The notes under the pieces are model-generated. The model saw nothing but the letters and a program-made list of their open reading frames with translations. It made no database searches and was not told where the DNA came from. The position numbers and the translations under genes were made by a program. Below, in pieces: positions 1 through 9,404 of a stretch of DNA of 64,000 nucleotides. The DNA comes from DALYJJ01 sp031969915. GTDB taxonomy: Bacteria; Acidobacteriota; Terriglobia; Bryobacterales; Bryobacteraceae. Each line of letters starts with the position of its first letter. Positions within the stretch are counted from its first letter, which is position 1. The stretch lies in contig DALYJJ010000007.1 of the NCBI GenBank assembly GCA_031969915.1, positions 13,257 to 77,256 on the forward strand, written 5' to 3'.

Positions 1-941
1 ACGACGGTCTTGAAGACGAACACGGCGGGATGTTCGCTATCGGCGACGCCGCGCGCGGCCGGTTCCCCGTTGGAGAGGCCCTTGGCCGGCCCGCGTTCGT
101 TGGGGGCGGGCAGCACTTCCAGGGCGAAGTCGAGCAGCAGATCGGTTCCGATGTTGTGGAGCGCCGAGAGGCATAGCACCGGGAAGACCTTCAGTTCGCG
201 CATCTCGCGGCGGAGGCCATCGATGATGTGCTCGGCGGGCAGCGTGCCTTCGGCGAAGAACTCCTCCATGAGGTCGTCTTCGCCCTCGGCGACGGCCTCC
301 ACCAGGCTCTCATGGGCCTTCTGGGCGGCTTCCGCCATGTCGCCGGGGATGGGCACTTCCTTGGCCTTGCCGTCGCCGTCCGGCGTATAGACGAAGGCCT
401 TCATGCGAACCAGGTCGACGACACCCTTGAAGTCTTTTTCCGATCCGATGGGCAGGTGGATGGGGACGGCGTGGCGTCCGAAGAACTCGTGGATGCTCTC
501 GAGGGCGCGTTCGAAACTGGACCGTTCCCGATCCAGCTTGTTGATCACCAGAGCGCGCGGAAGGCCGAACTCGGCGGCGTATTCCCAGACTTTCTCCGTG
601 CTGACCTCGACCCCCGCCACACCGTCGACCATCACATAGCAGGAATCGGCGGCGGCGAGCGTGGAACGGGTGTCATTGAGGAAGATATTGAAGCCAGGCG
701 TGTCGATCAGATTCAGCTTCGCCTTCTTCCACTCGGCGTAGGACAGCGCCGAGGAGATAGTAAACTTCCGGGCGATCTCTTCTTCGTCGAAATCGGTGAC
801 GGTGTTGCCCTCGTCGGAGCGGGTCAGGCGGTTGGTGACGCCGGTGGTATAGAGCATACCGGCGGCGACCGAGGTCTTACCCGACTTGCCGTGCCCCACC
901 AGGGCAACATTTCGGATGTCTTTTGTTTCGTAGACTTTCAC
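1..941 (-). CDS. Elongation factor G-like GTPase (C-terminal part beyond window)
   Basis: Translational GTPase of the EF-G family, which drives ribosomal translocation; about 313 N-terminal residues are visible and the rest lies outside the window. The G-domain motifs are clear: P-loop GHGKSGKT at residues 16-23, DTPG at 80-83 and NKLD at 134-137. The P-loop differs from the AHxDAGKT of canonical FusA, which fits the paralogous EF-G2-type group seen in many bacteria rather than the main fusA; that subgroup call is inference. I chose the GTG at 941 because an AGGAG lies about six bases upstream; another GTG at 947 is too close to it. No other translation gene is adjacent. Confidence 0.85.
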   Translation of the reverse strand, partial: MKVYETKDIRNVALVGHGKSGKTSVAAGMLYTTGVTNRLTRSDEGNTVTDFDEEEIARKFTISSALSYAEWKKAKLNLIDTPGFNIFLNDTRSTLAAADSCYVMVDGVAGVEVSTEKVWEYAAEFGLPRALVINKLDRERSSFERALESIHEFFGRHAVPIHLPIGSEKDFKGVVDLVRMKAFVYTPDGDGKAKEVPIPGDMAEAAQKAHESLVEAVAEGEDDLMEEFFAEGTLPAEHIIDGLRREMRELKVFPVLCLSALHNIGTDLLLDFALEVLPAPNERGPAKGLSNGEPAARGVADSEHPAVFVFKTV

Positions 942-1155
942 GCTCACTCCTAACCGTGTTGTAACGGGAGCGGCTCCAGCGCCCGCGCCTTCGCCTTGCA
1001 GGCTGGTCAGCGCGCTGTGTGGCGCTGGTGTCGGTCCGAAGTCAGGATAGTATCACAGTGCGATAACAGGTAGGCGGAACGCGCCATCCGGGGGGGCGGA
1101 CAGGCCGCCGGGAGAGCAGCGCGCCCCCCTGGGTGTGTGTGCGGCCGCGCGGCGT

Positions 1156-2895
1156 TCAGGGGCGCGCGGGCAGGATTCTGCGGACCTCGTCGATCATGGC
1201 GTTAACGAACGGTTGGCCGCCGGTGACCAGGTTCTCGCGGGTCATGATGCTAAGCGGCACGTCGGGCTGAACGCCGGCGTTCTCAATTAGGCTCGTGGGG
1301 CCGGTGGGGCTGGCGTAGGCGCGCTCACGCACGAACAGTGACCGGGTGATGCGCAGGTTCGCTTCAATGACACCGGTGTGGAAGTAATCGTTCACGTTGC
1401 CGCCTAAGCCTCCGGTTCGGATGCCGGCGATCTTGCCGCGATTGGCATCCTGGAAGAGTGCCGGGAAGATGTCGCCGGCGGAAACGCTGAACTCGTTGGT
1501 GAGCAGGATGACCGGCTTGGTGTAGACAACATCCTGAGGGAATGCGGTGAGTGAGGAGGAGCAGATCGGGAAGACGCCGGTTTCCTCGCCCTTCTCGTAC
1601 GCCGCGGAGACGACGTTGTAGTACTGCTGGAGCACTTCGCGCTCCCACTGGGCGACGTTGGGACCGGCGGCGTTGAGGGCGCGCGCCTCGAAGTAGGTCT
1701 TCCAGGTTTGGGTGGGCTTGATCCAGTAGCCGACGCCCCAGAACGGCTGCGGCACGAGGAAGCGGAGCAGTTCGAGAGCGTAGCAGGCGCTGCCGCCGGG
1801 GTTGTGCATCACGTCGATCACCAGGGCGGACGTGCTCTGCTGCAGCTCGGTGATTTCCTGGCGGAACTGGCTGAGCGCAAGGGCGGAGTTGGAAGGGCTG
1901 AAGGTAAAGATGCGAATCCAGCCGATGGTCTGCCCGTCCACAGGGAACGTGCCGGAGACGAACTGGTCGGTCGACCGTGCCCCGAGGCGGAGGCGGAAGC
2001 CGGGCGGCGGGTTGTAGAGAGGGGTGGGCTGGCCGAGGCCGATGAGGGCCACATCGGCGGGGTGCGCTTCGGCGATCTGCGTCTCAGCGATTAGCTTTTC
2101 CGAAGGGGTGAGGGGCTCCTCCGGGGTGGGGCGCGGTCCGGTCCAGAGGCCCCAGTTGCGAGCGATGTCTTCATAGCGGGCCGAGCGGTCGCGGATCAGA
2201 GTGGGCTTGGCCGCGGCGCTGAGGCGCGGGCCGCTGACCGGGGGCAGATTCACGATCGGCGTGGCGAACTTGGCCCAGGGGATGTCGTAGGTGGCTTCGG
2301 CGCCGCTGGGCTTACGGACGACTACGCTGGCGGTCTCGCCGATATTGGCGGCCCAGGGGATGGCCGACTGTGGGCGGAACGTGATGAAGTCGGCGGCGCG
2401 GCGGCGCGTGGCGCTGTCGTTGGCGCCTTCGCCGTACTTGGAGAGCCGGCGGATCCATTCCTCTGAGGTGACGCCATCGACCGAGACCACTTCATCGCCG
2501 ATCTCGATCGGGAAACGGTTGCGCGCGAACGCGGGCGAGATGAACTCAATCAGCGTCTTGCCGTCATAGATGTCGAGATCGAAGCGAAGATAGGCCTGGA
2601 AGTTCGAAGGAAGCGTGTAGCGGATGTGGCCGTCCTTGAGGCTGGCGAGATACTCAATGACGAGGTCGTAGTATTCGAGATCGTTGCGGGTGGCGCGCAC
2701 GCGGGTGAGCCAGGGCCCGATGTTGGCGAGATCGAAGCCGAACTGTTCGATCTTCCAATTCGCGGGCGTGTAGTGGCGCACGTAGAACTGGCTGAGGGAA
2801 GTAAAGTCGGCCGCTTTCTGGTCGGCGGTCATCTGGGCCAGCGCCGCGGAGGCGCCGAGCGCCCCGGTTAACAGCAGTAAACGGAGGATGCGCAT
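1156..2895 (-). CDS. Secreted S41 family peptidase
   Basis: 579-residue predicted exported serine protease of the tail-specific/C-terminal-processing family (S41). Residues 1-20 form a signal peptide ending in SAALAQ. A short PDZ-like stretch (EIGDEVVSVDG) lies near residue 135, and the protease core in the C-terminal half contains VIDVMHNPGGSA and the predicted nucleophile serine in NEFSVSAGD. It is last in a same-strand run after the Hsp70-like and cation antiporter genes, 46 bp downstream of the antiporter. The substrate cannot be deduced. Secreted S41 peptidases are numerous in Acidobacteria, and a second unrelated one sits at 20469-21779. Confidence 0.85.
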   Translation of the reverse strand: MRILRLLLLTGALGASAALAQMTADQKAADFTSLSQFYVRHYTPANWKIEQFGFDLANIGPWLTRVRATRNDLEYYDLVIEYLASLKDGHIRYTLPSNFQAYLRFDLDIYDGKTLIEFISPAFARNRFPIEIGDEVVSVDGVTSEEWIRRLSKYGEGANDSATRRRAADFITFRPQSAIPWAANIGETASVVVRKPSGAEATYDIPWAKFATPIVNLPPVSGPRLSAAAKPTLIRDRSARYEDIARNWGLWTGPRPTPEEPLTPSEKLIAETQIAEAHPADVALIGLGQPTPLYNPPPGFRLRLGARSTDQFVSGTFPVDGQTIGWIRIFTFSPSNSALALSQFRQEITELQQSTSALVIDVMHNPGGSACYALELLRFLVPQPFWGVGYWIKPTQTWKTYFEARALNAAGPNVAQWEREVLQQYYNVVSAAYEKGEETGVFPICSSSLTAFPQDVVYTKPVILLTNEFSVSAGDIFPALFQDANRGKIAGIRTGGLGGNVNDYFHTGVIEANLRITRSLFVRERAYASPTGPTSLIENAGVQPDVPLSIMTRENLVTGGQPFVNAMIDEVRRILPARP

Positions 2896-2913
2896 ACGTG
2901 CCCGCAGGGTAAC

Positions 2914-2928
2914 ACTCCCGAAGGGAGT
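2914..2928 (-). other. Short UUCG-loop hairpin between antiporter and S41 peptidase
   Basis: On the minus strand the 15-mer ACTCCCTTCGGGAGT forms a stem with a UUCG-type tetraloop, 13 bases after the antiporter stop and 18 before the peptidase start. There is no U-run behind it, so it may be a processing or stabilising hairpin rather than an intrinsic terminator. Confidence 0.35.
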
Positions 2929-2941
2929 TGCGGGGCCGCCC

Positions 2942-4178
2942 CTAATGTCCCGGTGCCGCGGCGGGGGCGTGAGAGCCGGCCTCGGGGAGAAAGTAGAAGA
3001 TGATACCGAGAATCGCGTAGACGACGAGGAGTTGGAGCCCCTCGAGCCAGTTCGATTCGCCGTCGCTCGAGATCTGGCCGGCGATGACCACGGCGATGAT
3101 GACCGCCAGCACCTCGGCGGGCGTGAATACGAGGTCCATCGGCTGCGGACCGATGACCAGGCTGGCGAGCACCAGGATGGGCGCGATGAAGAGGGCGATC
3201 TGGAGGCTGCTCCCGGCTGCGATGGTGAGGCTGAGATCCATGCGGTTCTTCATGGCCACCAGGATCGCGGTGCTGTGTTCGGCGGCGTTGCCGACGATGG
3301 CCACAACGAAGACGCCGACGAAGACCTCGGTCATGCCGAACGTCTTTGCGGTGGCTTCCACGCTGCCCACAAGGATCTCGCTGACCCAGGCGATGAGAGC
3401 GGTGGAGACGCCGAGCACGGCGACGGAGCGGCCGAGGCTCCAGGACTGATGCTGCTCCTCCTCGCGCACTTCGGCCGTTTCGGGCGGCGGGCTGACAAAG
3501 AAGTGCTTATGCGTTTTGAGCGTGAACCAGAGACTGGCGAGGTAGGTGAGGAGCAGGACGATGGAGATCTCAACGCTGATGTCGATCTCGCTCGGCCATC
3601 CCTTGGGACCGGCCAGGGCGTGGAACGCGGCGGGGAGGAGCAGGGCGGTGGCGGCGAGCGTGAGCATGGTGGACTGCGAACGCGCGCCCTGGGCGTTAAA
3701 CCGCTGCTCCTTGAACTTGAGGCCGCCGGCGACGACGCCTAGCAGCGGGTTCTTGCGCGACAGGAAGCCGCCGAGCGCGCCGCCGACGCCGCCCGCGTTG
3801 CCCTCGGAGANNNNNNNNNNTGAACTTGAGGCCGCCGGCGAACACCGCGGCGCCGAGGACGAGCAGCACGTTGCCGATGATGGAACCGGTGAGCGAGGCC
3901 TTGACCACGCCATAGAGACCTTTGTTCAGGGCCACAAGAGCGATAATCAGCTCCGCGGCGTTGCCGAAGGTTGCGTTGAGGAGGCCGCCGACGCCCTCGC
4001 TGGTTCGTTCGGCCAGATGCTCGGTGGCATGTCCCAGCCAACCGGCCAGCGGAATGATGGCCAGGCAGGCGGAGACGAAGATCAGGGTGTGCGACTCGGG
4101 CGCGGTGAATTCGAGGCCCACGGCGATGGGCACAAACACGAGCAGCCAGTTGAGCGAGGGCTTCAGCAGGTTCTTCAT
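2942..4178 (-). CDS. Ca2+/H+ (cation/proton) antiporter, interrupted by scaffold gap
   Basis: CaCA-superfamily exchanger of the Cax/ChaA type that exports Ca2+ from the cytoplasm in exchange for protons. The two pseudo-repeats are visible: the first has [16 protein letters not shown] and [12 protein letters not shown], the second has [16 protein letters not shown] and later hydrophobic helices. Ten Ns at 3811-3820 break the frame. A 21-base sequence (3712-3732) recurs directly after the gap (3821-3841) and encodes GGLKF in both copies. Removing one copy plus the intervening stretch (109 bp) gives an uninterrupted 375-residue protein of normal family length. The gene is therefore probably intact in the organism. 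The ATG at 4178 lies 8 bp after the Hsp70-like gene. Confidence 0.85.
3811..3820. other. 10-N assembly gap inside the antiporter gene
   Basis: Ten Ns with a 21-bp exact direct repeat at 3712-3732 and 3821-3841. The overlap suggests two contig ends that should have been merged; bases 3733-3810 are then extra, because they encode nothing expected of the family. Confidence 0.95.
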
Positions 4179-4186
4179 GGAGAGGT

Positions 4187-5743
4187 TCAGTTCTTGCGGA
4201 TCCGTTTCTTGCGCGCCGGGGCGACGCGGGTGTCTTCTCCGGCCCAGCGGCCGAGGCGGTAACTGCGGCTGTAGCCGGCGGTGCGGTTGGCGATGGTCAC
4301 GGTGACCGTGCCGCTCGAATCGCAGCGGTACCGCTCTTCGATCTCCTGACCGGCGGCGGCGGCGGTGCGTTCCACGCCGACGAGTTCCAGGCGGGCCTCC
4401 CGCTCGAGCGACGGATCGAACGGGAAACGGACTTCGTCCCAACTCGTGATGTCGCCGACGGGCTGGCCGTCGTCGCTGCGCTGGGAGCACTCGAGGTAGC
4501 GGAAGTGGCCGACGTTATGGACGGGCGAATACGTGCGCGCGCGTTCCAGGGGCGGCTCGCCCGCGGCGGGGAGCGGGGTGCCCTTTGCGAACAGCGGATC
4601 GAAGACCACGGCGCGGCCGGCATCCGTTTCTCTCCAAACACCGAAGTTCCGGGTGAACTGCTCGCGCAGCAGATAGCCGGACTGGGTGTCGGCCTGAATG
4701 GCGAGGCCGATGGCGGTGGCCGAGCGGGTGTGGGCGGAACGCTTGACGCGTCGGCCGTACTCATCCCGAAGGACGCGGGCCACAAGGGGGAGTTCGCTGC
4801 CGCCGCCGGTGACATAGAGGGCATCGAGAACGCCGCCGGCCCTGGCGAGCAGGTCCCCGACCACGCGCACGGTTTCGTCCACCAGGGGGCGGCAGCGCTC
4901 ATAGTAGTCGGCGACGGGCACGGTGACCTGGCCCCAGCCGTCGCGCACACGTTCGAGATCGACGACGATGCGGCGGGTATTGGGGTGGATGGCTTCCTTC
5001 TTCTCGCGGCACTCTTCGAGGAGGCGGAAATGCTCGGCCTGGGAGAGCGTGTCGTAGCGGCCGGGATCGAGGGCGAGCTCCGCGAGCGCCTCGTCGAAAT
5101 CGTCGCCCCCGAGGGTCGACGCGCCTTCGGAGGCGACGACGGAGTGGGTCCTCTCACTGACCTGCACCAGGGACGCGTCGAACGTGCCGCCGCCGAGGTC
5201 ATAGACAAGGAGTTGTTCGCCCGCGGCGCCGGCTTCGCGCTGCTTGTGTCCGAACTCGATGCTGGCGGCCGACGGCTCATTGAGCAGGCCGAGCACGTCG
5301 AAGCCGGCGAGCCGGAACGATTCGCTGGTGAGGAAGCGCTGGTTGCTGTTGGCGTTGGCCGGCACGCCGAGCATCACTTCGAGGGGCTCGCCTTCGCGCG
5401 GGCGAAGGCTCGATTTCTCGAGTAGGTCCCGGCGGAGCGCCGCGGCGAGCGCGACTAACCACTCGAGCAGCGGGGCTTCGACGCCGCCCACGTCGAGAAC
5501 CGAGCAAGGGCCCGCCTCCTGGAGGGAGCGTTTGAGGGAGCGAAGGACAGTGGCCTGCGATTCTCCCTGAACGGCCCAGGCTTCCCAACCGAACAACCGC
5601 CGGCCTTCGTGGGCCGCCGCGAGCGGGGGAAACCAATCCCACGTCGTCCCGTCCGGAGCCTCGAACGTGACCACCGGGTAATTGCCCCGGTCCGCTACGG
5701 CGACCACGATCCGCGTGGTCCCGAAATCGACACCCAGCCTCAT
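4187..5743 (-). CDS. Hsp70-family (DnaK-like) ATPase
   Basis: 518-residue actin-fold ATPase of the Hsp70 family. Phosphate-1 motif [14 protein letters not shown] is at the N-terminus, [12 protein letters not shown] and the phosphate-2 motif [12 protein letters not shown] near the middle, and the adenosine motif [10 protein letters not shown] near residue 310. The C-terminal ~160 residues do not look like the DnaK substrate-binding domain plus lid, and the protein is about 100 residues shorter than DnaK, so it is a divergent Hsp70 rather than the housekeeping chaperone. No dnaJ or grpE is nearby. It precedes the cation antiporter by 8 bp and is probably co-transcribed with it. Confidence 0.85.
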   Translation of the reverse strand: MRLGVDFGTTRIVVAVADRGNYPVVTFEAPDGTTWDWFPPLAAAHEGRRLFGWEAWAVQGESQATVLRSLKRSLQEAGPCSVLDVGGVEAPLLEWLVALAAALRRDLLEKSSLRPREGEPLEVMLGVPANANSNQRFLTSESFRLAGFDVLGLLNEPSAASIEFGHKQREAGAAGEQLLVYDLGGGTFDASLVQVSERTHSVVASEGASTLGGDDFDEALAELALDPGRYDTLSQAEHFRLLEECREKKEAIHPNTRRIVVDLERVRDGWGQVTVPVADYYERCRPLVDETVRVVGDLLARAGGVLDALYVTGGGSELPLVARVLRDEYGRRVKRSAHTRSATAIGLAIQADTQSGYLLREQFTRNFGVWRETDAGRAVVFDPLFAKGTPLPAAGEPPLERARTYSPVHNVGHFRYLECSQRSDDGQPVGDITSWDEVRFPFDPSLEREARLELVGVERTAAAAGQEIEERYRCDSSGTVTVTIANRTAGYSRSYRLGRWAGEDTRVAPARKKRIRKN

Positions 5744-5777
5744 ACCGCGAAGCGCCTCACCGCTTCAGGATAGCGGC

Positions 5778-7028
5778 TCAGCGGGCGGCCTTGCCGATGG
5801 CATACAGAAACTTGTCGGTTCGCAGGAAGAGCTGGCCGCCGGAGACGGCGACGGTGCTCAGCGTGTATTCGTTCATGGCGTTCTCGGCGAGGATCTCGAA
5901 TTCGGGTCCGGCCTTCACGACGCTCGAGACGCCTTCCTCGCTGGTGATGTAGATCTTGCCGTCGGCGAGAGTGGGCGAGGCGCTGTAGGTTCCGGCGCGC
6001 AGGCGCTTGCCGCCGTAGATCTCGGCGCCGGTCTTGGCGTCCAAACAAAACATCGCGCCATTGTCGCGGACCACGTAGAGCAGCTTCCCGTCGGTGACGG
6101 GCGTGGGGACGTCGGGTCCGCTCTGAAATTGCCACAGGCGGTGCGATGTGGTGATGTCGCCGCGGCCGCCGCCCCGGAAGGCGGTCATCGGCTTGACGCG
6201 GGTGGGCGCGTAGACCACGCCGTCGAAGACAACGGGAGAGGCGATCATGCGGTAGAAGGGGTTGTTGTCGGGATTCAGTCCGCCGCCGCGCCAGAGCTCC
6301 TTGCCGGTGGCCAGGTCGTGTCCGGTGATGCAATCGCCGCCGAGAACCACCAGTTCCAGTTGCTTGCCGTTCGCGAGCAACGTGGGCGTGGCGTAGGAAT
6401 CGGGCGATTCGCTGATGGCCGCGGTGGGGCGCTCTACGCGCCAGATCGTCTTGCCGCTTTTGCCGTCGATCTTGAGCACATAGGAGGGCTCATCGGTCTT
6501 CATGCCGTGGAGGACCTGGACATAGAGCATGCCCTCATGCAGGAGCGGCGAGGACGCGTAGCCGTGGTTCAGGCCGAACGCGCCGTAGTCTTTCGGGATG
6601 TCGCGGGCCCACAGTTCGTGGCCTTTGTAGTCGAAGGCCTTGAGGCTGCCCGTGCCGGTGAGCGCCCAGACGGTCTTGCCGTCGGTGACGGGCGAAGGCG
6701 ACGACATGTTCTGCTTTCGCATCTTGACGTTGCCGCCGCCCATGGGGCGTTTCCAGAGCACTGTGCCGTCCGCGCGGTTGACGGCCCACAGGGAGAGGCC
6801 GTCGCCCTCGGCGACATTCAGAAAGATGTGCGAGCCGAAGATGATGGGGGTCGCGCCGCTCCAGGCAGGCAGTTGCAGTTTCCAGGCGACGTTTTCGGTT
6901 GGGCTCCAGGTGACCGGCAGGTTCGTCTCGCCGCTGCGGCCATCCAGGTACGGCCCGCGCCACTGCGGCCAGTTCTCCGCCGCCGATACGGAGAGCGCCG
7001 CCGCCAAGAAGAGAGAGAGTCTGTTCAT
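5778..7028 (-). CDS. Secreted PQQ-type beta-propeller repeat protein
   Basis: 416-residue exported protein: signal peptide at residues 1-17 (ending VSAAE), then tandem PQQ/BamB-like blades seen as repeated [13 protein letters not shown] and [22 protein letters not shown] segments. The N-terminal [11 protein letters not shown] is typical of the acidobacterial and planctomycete 'PQQ-binding-like beta-propeller' family. No dehydrogenase active-site motif is visible, so a scaffold or binding role is more likely than PQQ catalysis. It is first in a possible minus-strand run; the Hsp70-like gene follows after 34 bp. Confidence 0.8.
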   Translation of the reverse strand: MNRLSLFLAAALSVSAAENWPQWRGPYLDGRSGETNLPVTWSPTENVAWKLQLPAWSGATPIIFGSHIFLNVAEGDGLSLWAVNRADGTVLWKRPMGGGNVKMRKQNMSSPSPVTDGKTVWALTGTGSLKAFDYKGHELWARDIPKDYGAFGLNHGYASSPLLHEGMLYVQVLHGMKTDEPSYVLKIDGKSGKTIWRVERPTAAISESPDSYATPTLLANGKQLELVVLGGDCITGHDLATGKELWRGGGLNPDNNPFYRMIASPVVFDGVVYAPTRVKPMTAFRGGGRGDITTSHRLWQFQSGPDVPTPVTDGKLLYVVRDNGAMFCLDAKTGAEIYGGKRLRAGTYSASPTLADGKIYITSEEGVSSVVKAGPEFEILAENAMNEYTLSTVAVSGGQLFLRTDKFLYAIGKAAR

Positions 7029-7074
7029 GCCCCAGTTCCTTGTGGGCAGTATACAAGGCCGGAGATCCTGAGGG

Positions 7075-7539
7075 TCATTTGAAAAACCGGGAATCGTAGT
7101 CGAAAGCTTCCGTAGAGCGCAGCCGGATCCTGGAGAATTCCGGATGCTGCGGGTTGATCAGCCAGTTGGATTCAGCCGGCGCAAGAACAGAAGGAACGAT
7201 GAGAATCGCCGCCTTCCTTTCGCGGATAAAACGATCGCCGATCTCGGCGATCTCTGGCGGTGACGGACTCTGACGCCAATTCGCCGGCAGTTGCTTCGGT
7301 GAAACCGAGGTCCGGGAGACGCTGTCCGGAATCTCAACCGTTACCGCGACGAGATCTTTCGGCGGATCGTCCGCATCGATGTGGATGAAGTACTCGATCA
7401 TCGCCAGCGAGAGATGCTCGGCAGTGTACGCGAGACGTGTACCGGTGCTCGACCAACGACCGCCGAATCGATAAGATCCCTCCCCGTCAAGCGGCTTCTT
7501 CGCATACGGCTTTCGAAGGATTCGGTAGACCGGAATCAA
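7075..7539 (-). CDS. RES-domain toxin of a RES/Xre toxin-antitoxin pair
   Basis: 154-residue protein matching the RES family, named for conserved Arg, Glu and Ser residues. The N-terminal signature [20 protein letters not shown] provides the Arg, the following SLAMIEYF the Glu, and [16 protein letters not shown] the C-terminal part. Characterised members (ParT, MbcT, Res) are NAD+-targeting enzymes related to ADP-ribosyltransferases. Its ATG overlaps the stop of the upstream antitoxin gene by 4 bases (ATGA), as expected for a translationally coupled antitoxin-first module. Confidence 0.88.
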   Translation of the reverse strand: MIPVYRILRKPYAKKPLDGEGSYRFGGRWSSTGTRLAYTAEHLSLAMIEYFIHIDADDPPKDLVAVTVEIPDSVSRTSVSPKQLPANWRQSPSPPEIAEIGDRFIRERKAAILIVPSVLAPAESNWLINPQHPEFSRIRLRSTEAFDYDSRFFK

Positions 7540-7973
7540 CTGACGCCGCCGTAGGCAATGCGTCCAAGCACGTTCTCCACCGCTCGGGCCCCGAGTTCGG
7601 TATCGATGACCTGGAGCGGAGTACTGCCTCCGAGCGCGCGGTTCGGTCGTCGCAGCCAGCGCGTTGCCACGTCATCGTCGCCGAGGTAATGCTTCGCCAG
7701 AGCAACGATGCGCGCCAGCCGGTAGAGGCGATCCGATTCATATCGAGCCAGCCGCCCCTCCCGGCGCCGGCGTTGAAGGCTACGAGGTGAGAGGTCGAGA
7801 CTGGTCGCGAGTTCCTTCAGGGTGAGCCCGGCCGCGTGCATCACCTCTTCCACGACCATTTGGGGGAAGCCTTCCCGAATGGCGGCTTGGAGATCAGTCT
7901 CGGTTCGAAGGGATCGGCCCAGAACCGACTCGCCACCGAGTTCTTCAATCACAGCGTGGAGTTCGCTCGCCAT
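7536..7973 (-). CDS. Xre/MbcA/ParS-type antitoxin (DUF2384)
   Basis: 145-residue antitoxin partner of the RES toxin. Residues ~35-75 hold a helix-turn-helix-like segment (LTLKELATSLDLSPRSLQRR). The C-terminal toxin-binding domain contains LARIVALAKHYLGDDDVATR and RALGGSTPLQVIDTELGAR, the usual ending of the Xre/MbcA/ParS family. It probably autoregulates the operon: a TATAAT box flanked by two copies of a hexamer lies directly before its ATG. Confidence 0.88.
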   Translation of the reverse strand: MASELHAVIEELGGESVLGRSLRTETDLQAAIREGFPQMVVEEVMHAAGLTLKELATSLDLSPRSLQRRRREGRLARYESDRLYRLARIVALAKHYLGDDDVATRWLRRPNRALGGSTPLQVIDTELGARAVENVLGRIAYGGVS

Positions 7974-7975
7974 CT

Positions 7976-8003
7976 TGTCGCTTATTATAGCGCCAACTGT
8001 CGC
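7976..8003 (-). promoter_or_regulatory. Promoter -10 with flanking hexamer repeats before the RES/Xre operon
   Basis: On the minus strand a perfect TATAAT (7984-7989) lies 10 bases before the antitoxin ATG, so the leader would be only a few bases long. The hexamer GCGACA occurs on each side of it (7998-8003 and 7976-7981), as might be expected of an autoregulatory operator. No good -35 box is visible. Confidence 0.5.
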
Positions 8004-8032
8004 ATCGGGGCCGGAAGTCGTCGGCTCGCGCG

Positions 8033-8254
8033 CTAGGCATTCACAATGGCGGTAGTATCTGCTGGAAGGGACTGGCCGCGCTCAAGGTACTCCGCAGCGA
8101 TCATCTCGAAAACCGCAGCGAGTTCCGCCAGTGCGGATTCCCGCGTGGACATAAGCGCGTGGCAGCCTGGGATGGCGGGTACCTCCGCTACCCATCCATC
8201 GGGATGGTTGCGGTACAGCACGACCTTATAGTCGTCCAGGCCCATTCCTCTCAT
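8033..8254 (-). CDS. HicB-like antitoxin, no HicA partner visible
   Basis: Small protein of 73 residues (70 if the ATG at 8245 is used) with the HicB RNase-H-like fold signature: YKVVLYRNHPDGWVAEVPAIPGCH followed by STRESALAELAAVFEMIAAEY. HicB normally neutralises the mRNA interferase HicA encoded next to it. No HicA-like ORF lies on either side: the upstream neighbour is tRNA-Gln and the downstream one the RES/Xre pair. It is therefore either a solitary HicB-type regulator or a remnant. Confidence 0.75.
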   Translation of the reverse strand: MRGMGLDDYKVVLYRNHPDGWVAEVPAIPGCHALMSTRESALAELAAVFEMIAAEYLERGQSLPADTTAIVNA

Positions 8255-8305
8255 CTTAGCCCCGTCTCCAGTCTTTGTGGCGCGCGGAGAGCCCAATTTA
8301 AGACG

Positions 8306-8379
8306 TGGCTGGGAGGCAGGGACTCGAACCCCGATACGCAGATCCAGAGTCTGCAGTCTTACCATTAGACGACCTCCCA
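8306..8379 (-). tRNA. tRNA-Gln (anticodon CUG)
   Basis: 74-nt cloverleaf with encoded CCA. Acceptor TGGGAGG pairs with CCTCCCA and the discriminator is G. The D-arm is TCGTCTAATGGTAAGAC, the anticodon stem GCAGA/TCTGC has loop CTCTGGA giving anticodon CTG, and the T-arm is GGGGTTCGAGTCCC. Confidence 0.95.
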
Positions 8380-8468
8380 GCGAGGGCAGGCCTGTGGTAA
8401 GTATAACATTCCGTGTCGCGCGCTTCGCGGCCGCGCCGGGCGCTCTGGCACTCTGGCACAATGGGCGC

Positions 8469-9338
8469 ATGTTTCGCGCGGCACTGTGCATAGCGCTTGC
8501 CGGGGCGGCGGCGGGCGCCGTTCCGGACTTCGAGTATGATCGCCGGCGTCCTTTCGATGTTCGCCGGATCGGCGCCGAAGAGCGAGCAAACGTGGTGGTG
8601 GAAGATCTCACGTTCGCCAACACCACTGGCGGGCGGACGGCGGCGTACCTGATCCGGCCGGCGGCGCGGCCGGAAAAGGGTCCCGGCATCCTCTACGTGC
8701 ACTGGTACGAGCCGGAGAAGCCCACCTCTAACCGAACTCAGTTCGTGGAGGAGGCGGCCGAACTTGCGCGGAAGGGAGCCGTTTCGCTGCTCGTCGAAAC
8801 CATGTGGTCCGAGCCGAAGTGGTTCGCGCAGCGCAAGCGGGAGAACGACTTCGCCATCTCCGTGCAGCAGGTGAAAGAGTTGCGCCGCGCCTTGGACCTT
8901 CTGACCGCGCAGCCCGACGTGGACCCGCGCCGCATCGCCTACGTCGGCCACGATTTTGGCGCCATGTACGGCGCCGTGCTGGCGAGCCTGGAGGGGAAGC
9001 GGATCCATGCATGGGCACTCCAGGCGGGGACCACCCGGTTCAGCGATTGGTTCCTGTACGGGCAGCCCCGGCTGGAAGGCGAGGCCCGCCGGAAGTTCAT
9101 CGACGAGCTGGCTCCGCTCGACCCCATCCACCACATCGCGCGGGCCGCGCCGTCGCCCGTTCTGTTTCAGTTCGCTCACCGCGACTTCCATGTTCCGGTG
9201 GAGCGCGCCCAGTTGTTTTTCGAGAAGGCCGCGGAGCCCAAAGAGATCCGTTGGTACGAGGGCGGGCACGGGTTGGATCAAAAGGCGGTTACGGACCGGG
9301 AAACATGGTTGGCGGAGAAGCTGACACTGCGTAGATAG
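8469..9338 (+). CDS. Secreted dienelactone-hydrolase-like alpha/beta hydrolase
   Basis: 289 residues starting at the ATG that opens a signal peptide (MFRAALCIALAGAAAGAVP). The alpha/beta-hydrolase core shows GILYVHWYEPEKP as the oxyanion region, YVGHDFGAMYGAVLAS as the nucleophile elbow, and VLFQFAHRDFHVP plus YEGGHGLDQ as the acid and histidine region. The elbow is G-H-D-F-G, so an Asp stands where a Ser or Cys nucleophile is normal; either Asp serves as in haloalkane-dehalogenase-like enzymes or the protein is non-catalytic. It is separated from motA by 66 bp and is probably independent. The substrate is unknown. Confidence 0.7.
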   Translation: MFRAALCIALAGAAAGAVPDFEYDRRRPFDVRRIGAEERANVVVEDLTFANTTGGRTAAYLIRPAARPEKGPGILYVHWYEPEKPTSNRTQFVEEAAELARKGAVSLLVETMWSEPKWFAQRKRENDFAISVQQVKELRRALDLLTAQPDVDPRRIAYVGHDFGAMYGAVLASLEGKRIHAWALQAGTTRFSDWFLYGQPRLEGEARRKFIDELAPLDPIHHIARAAPSPVLFQFAHRDFHVPVERAQLFFEKAAEPKEIRWYEGGHGLDQKAVTDRETWLAEKLTLRR

Positions 9339-9404
9339 ATACTACGTACATAGCGCCTCATAGACCGCCCGAACGCGGCCGATAAGCCTCTTGGCGGCGG
9401 GCAC

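Noticed and set aside
228..953. Long plus-strand frames opposite the EF-G-like gene
   Set aside because: The minus strand encodes clear GTPase motifs; the plus-strand frames are low-complexity shadows typical of high-GC DNA.
1090..1129. G-run/C-run hairpin as intrinsic terminator
   Set aside because: Long loop and no T-run on either strand; likely a consequence of GC richness.
8033..8689. Extension of the HicB frame to 218 residues
   Set aside because: It would run through tRNA-Gln and into the divergent hydrolase start; the HicB signature begins at 8254/8245.
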